In this document: positions 50,801-53,800 of the stretch, piece by piece
Numbering within the stretch: the first letter of the stretch is position 1
How the letters are laid out: each line of letters starts with the position of its first letter
NCBI GenBank assembly: GCA_035772405.1
Contig: JAYKKM010000143.1
Span: 248,001 to 312,000 of the forward strand
Origin: Chrysogorgia sp. JL179-B06
Lineage: Eukaryota; Cnidaria; Anthozoa; Scleralcyonacea; Chrysogorgiidae
Direction: 5' to 3'
DNA length: 64,000 bases
Program-made: the position numbers and the translations under genes
The notes under the pieces: generated by a model
What the model was told of the DNA's origin: nothing
The model's database searches: none
Seen by the model: the letters and a program-made list of their open reading frames with translations, nothing else

Positions 50801-53800
50801 AAGATCTATGTCACTTATAAATGAAGCCTTAATGCCACGTGGTATTAAATAAACACTTAATGGTTTCGAAAAGCTAAAAAAACATTCGCCTAGCGGCTCC
50901 TGTTTCTTACACTTTTCTCCAGTCTCGCAACTTCCCGCGTGTGCATTAGGTATTTCTTTTATAAAATAAAATAAAATAATACAAGAGAACGAGCAGCAAA
51001 ACTTAAGGATATTATTGGCGGGAAATTTAGATGGCTTGATCCAAACACGGGTATTGACCAATCAGAGCCTGCGTAGCATACAAGTTATTTTATAAATAGG
51101 ATTCATGGTGGCAAGCATGCTATACAGTAGTGTAAATGGTATACAGTCTGTGCCATTTCACAACTTTCTGGTGAAAATGATAATGTTTAGAAATATTAAT
51201 AGTTTTACGGTATCTGCTCTTGTACTCGAGAAATAACGTTTTCATTCTCATATTTTATACTTCTAGACGCCGCCATTTTAGAGTTTGCTCGACGGCTCAG
51301 ACTTGAGGTCACTTGAGTGCAAGGAACAAAGACAAGCACTCAATGAGATCAAAATTGAAAAGAAAACCACCGCTGTACATCAATCTTGAGCCGCCGAACA
51401 AACTCGAAAATGGCGGCGTCCAGAAGCATAAAACACGAGAGAAAGAAAACGTTATTGTAGGTACCGTGAAACTATTAGCATTTCTAAAAATAATACTTAA
51501 AGGCCTTTGTTTTTGGGTTCAGTTCCCCTTTAATACATTGTATATATAATACGACTAGGAACACTCACAAACACAGTACTGCAGTCAGTATATTTGTGAG
51601 TAAGGTATTCAAAGTAGTGAAGAACAGGCACGGCGGAAGCAAATCCGTATTTGGGGGGCTGGGTACAATCCTAAAGTTGCTAAATTGCCTGGTTACATAG
51701 CTTCTTCATTTGATGAATATGCGAACAATTCGGAAGGACGAAAATCGCCACCTACCTATACTATCAAGTTTTGTGATTGGTTGATTAAAACAATAAAACA
51801 ATAGAATCAACCACAAAGAAACCAATGTCCTAACCCTGACCACCTTTGTTCCATATAGCCAATCACAAAACCTGTTCATTTTAGGTACGTATTTACTGCG
51901 AAAATCTGTCGGTTTGGTATTTTCCTGATCTAAATGATGAAACTTAAATTTTTTAAACACGTCAATTTTTGGCAGCATTATTATTGGCTAAAGCCCCCTT
52001 ACCCCAAAATCTTCCTTTTTACCAAACTAAATATTTTTGAAACTCTATCTTCTGCTATTTCTACGAGATTCAATGTTTACTGCGCGCAAGGAATTATGGT
52101 TAAATATACCAGTCGCGATCTTTTACGGTACCGTCAATTACTAACTGCTTATTGACCGAGCGTGAGGTCTGTACAGTGAAATATCGGACTGAGGTTTCTT
52201 AGTACGGACCGAGCGAGCGAGGTTCGTGAAAAAACCGAGGTCCGATATTTCATTGTCAATAAGCTGTTTATTATATGGCCTCAACGAGAAGTTTTTGACA
52301 GCAATTTGGTTGGCTTTCTTGACTTCAGCTTACATCCGTTCGGAAGCATTTGTTGGCTTAAATTTACGCCATTAACTTCACGAACATCCATGAAAAATTT
52401 GCAGAGCAAATTATTCAATTCTTCGCGAGGTAGAAATTCAAAACTTGAGATTTTTCTTGTTTATTTTTTCAAGGTAGCGATAAAAAGTTTTTAAATCACA
52501 GTATTTACACTCTGCTGTGCTTGTATGAAATTTTCGATCTCCTGCTGGCTATTTGTCGAGCCTTCTTGGACTTCTTCTTCTTCTTCTTCTTCTTCTTGGT
52601 CTTTGTCTTCTTCTGGATAATAGAACTCGCTTTCTGAATGTTCACACTCACGATGAGTGAAAAGTAAGCTATAAACCTGAAACTCCTCAACGTGATTTTG
52701 TGCCTTTTGAAGTTCTAGGGCATTATCACTTTTCGTAATGCCCTCGCATTTCCCGCGGAGGTCATTACAGCAAAAATCCGGACCGCAAATTAACCAATGA
52801 CATTGCGTAATTCTACCGGAAGTAACCCTGGCCATATAATAACTTCTTATTAACCGAGAGCGCGGTCATTACGGGAAAATATCAGACCGAGGTCGTGACA
52901 GTACGGACCGAGCCCGTAGGGCGAGGTTCGCACATAAAAGACCGAAGTCTGATATTTTCCCGTAATGACCAAGTGATCGAGGTTAATAAAAGGTTTATTA
53001 TATGCATGGCTTTTTTAAACAACATACTTTAGATACGTTTTGAGTGACAGAATCGTCATTTTCAATCTTGTTCTTGTTCTTCTATTGCTTTCATGATAGT
53101 AAGACTCGTACATGATTTAGTGCTTAATTTACTAAATTCGTTCAAATTGTGCTGCTTTTCAAAGTTTCCTATCGTTGTTCGGCTCCTTTGTAAAACAAAA
53201 TTGTTGACAAAATCCGTAATCCGGACCATTACCGGGAAATAACGGACCGGCACGTAACATGGTTTACTGGCTGGGCTAACATTGTCATTCCAATGATGCA
53301 TGCTACTTTGCGCATTTGGGAATGGGTCATTTTCTTAGGGCAATTTTCACAAGCTGCCCACTCAAAATGGCGGCCAAAATTTCTTCTACATTCCAAGCCA
53401 TATGCAATACGAAAAAGAAGTTGAATTAAGATACAAAGTTAATAACACTATTTAATATAGTGACTCGATTTCAAAAGAGGATTCACTAGAGATACAGCTT
53501 TCATCACTGTCTGTGTCCAACTAGTCTTCAACTTCCGACATTTTAAACTTAAAGCCACAAAATGCCCAGGTGCATGGGACCACCGCAGTTTAACAAATGA
53601 TCAAATGCATATTGGATTCCGTTGTGATGGGGTCTGTAAACAGGCTACTATGAAACCGTATAATGGCTACGCTTGATCTGTTTGTCAACACATCTTGAAG
53701 CAGTATAAGAAACAATTCAGGATGAATAAAAGACAAATCTTAGTGCTTTTTATGTGTGATTTATCACACGCCTAGAGGATTTATGGTGTGTGTGGGCGTG

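Noticed and set aside
52505..52690. Lysine-rich minus-strand frame
   Set aside because: Frame-shifted reading of the GAA/CTT microsatellite in the 52491-52835 frame.
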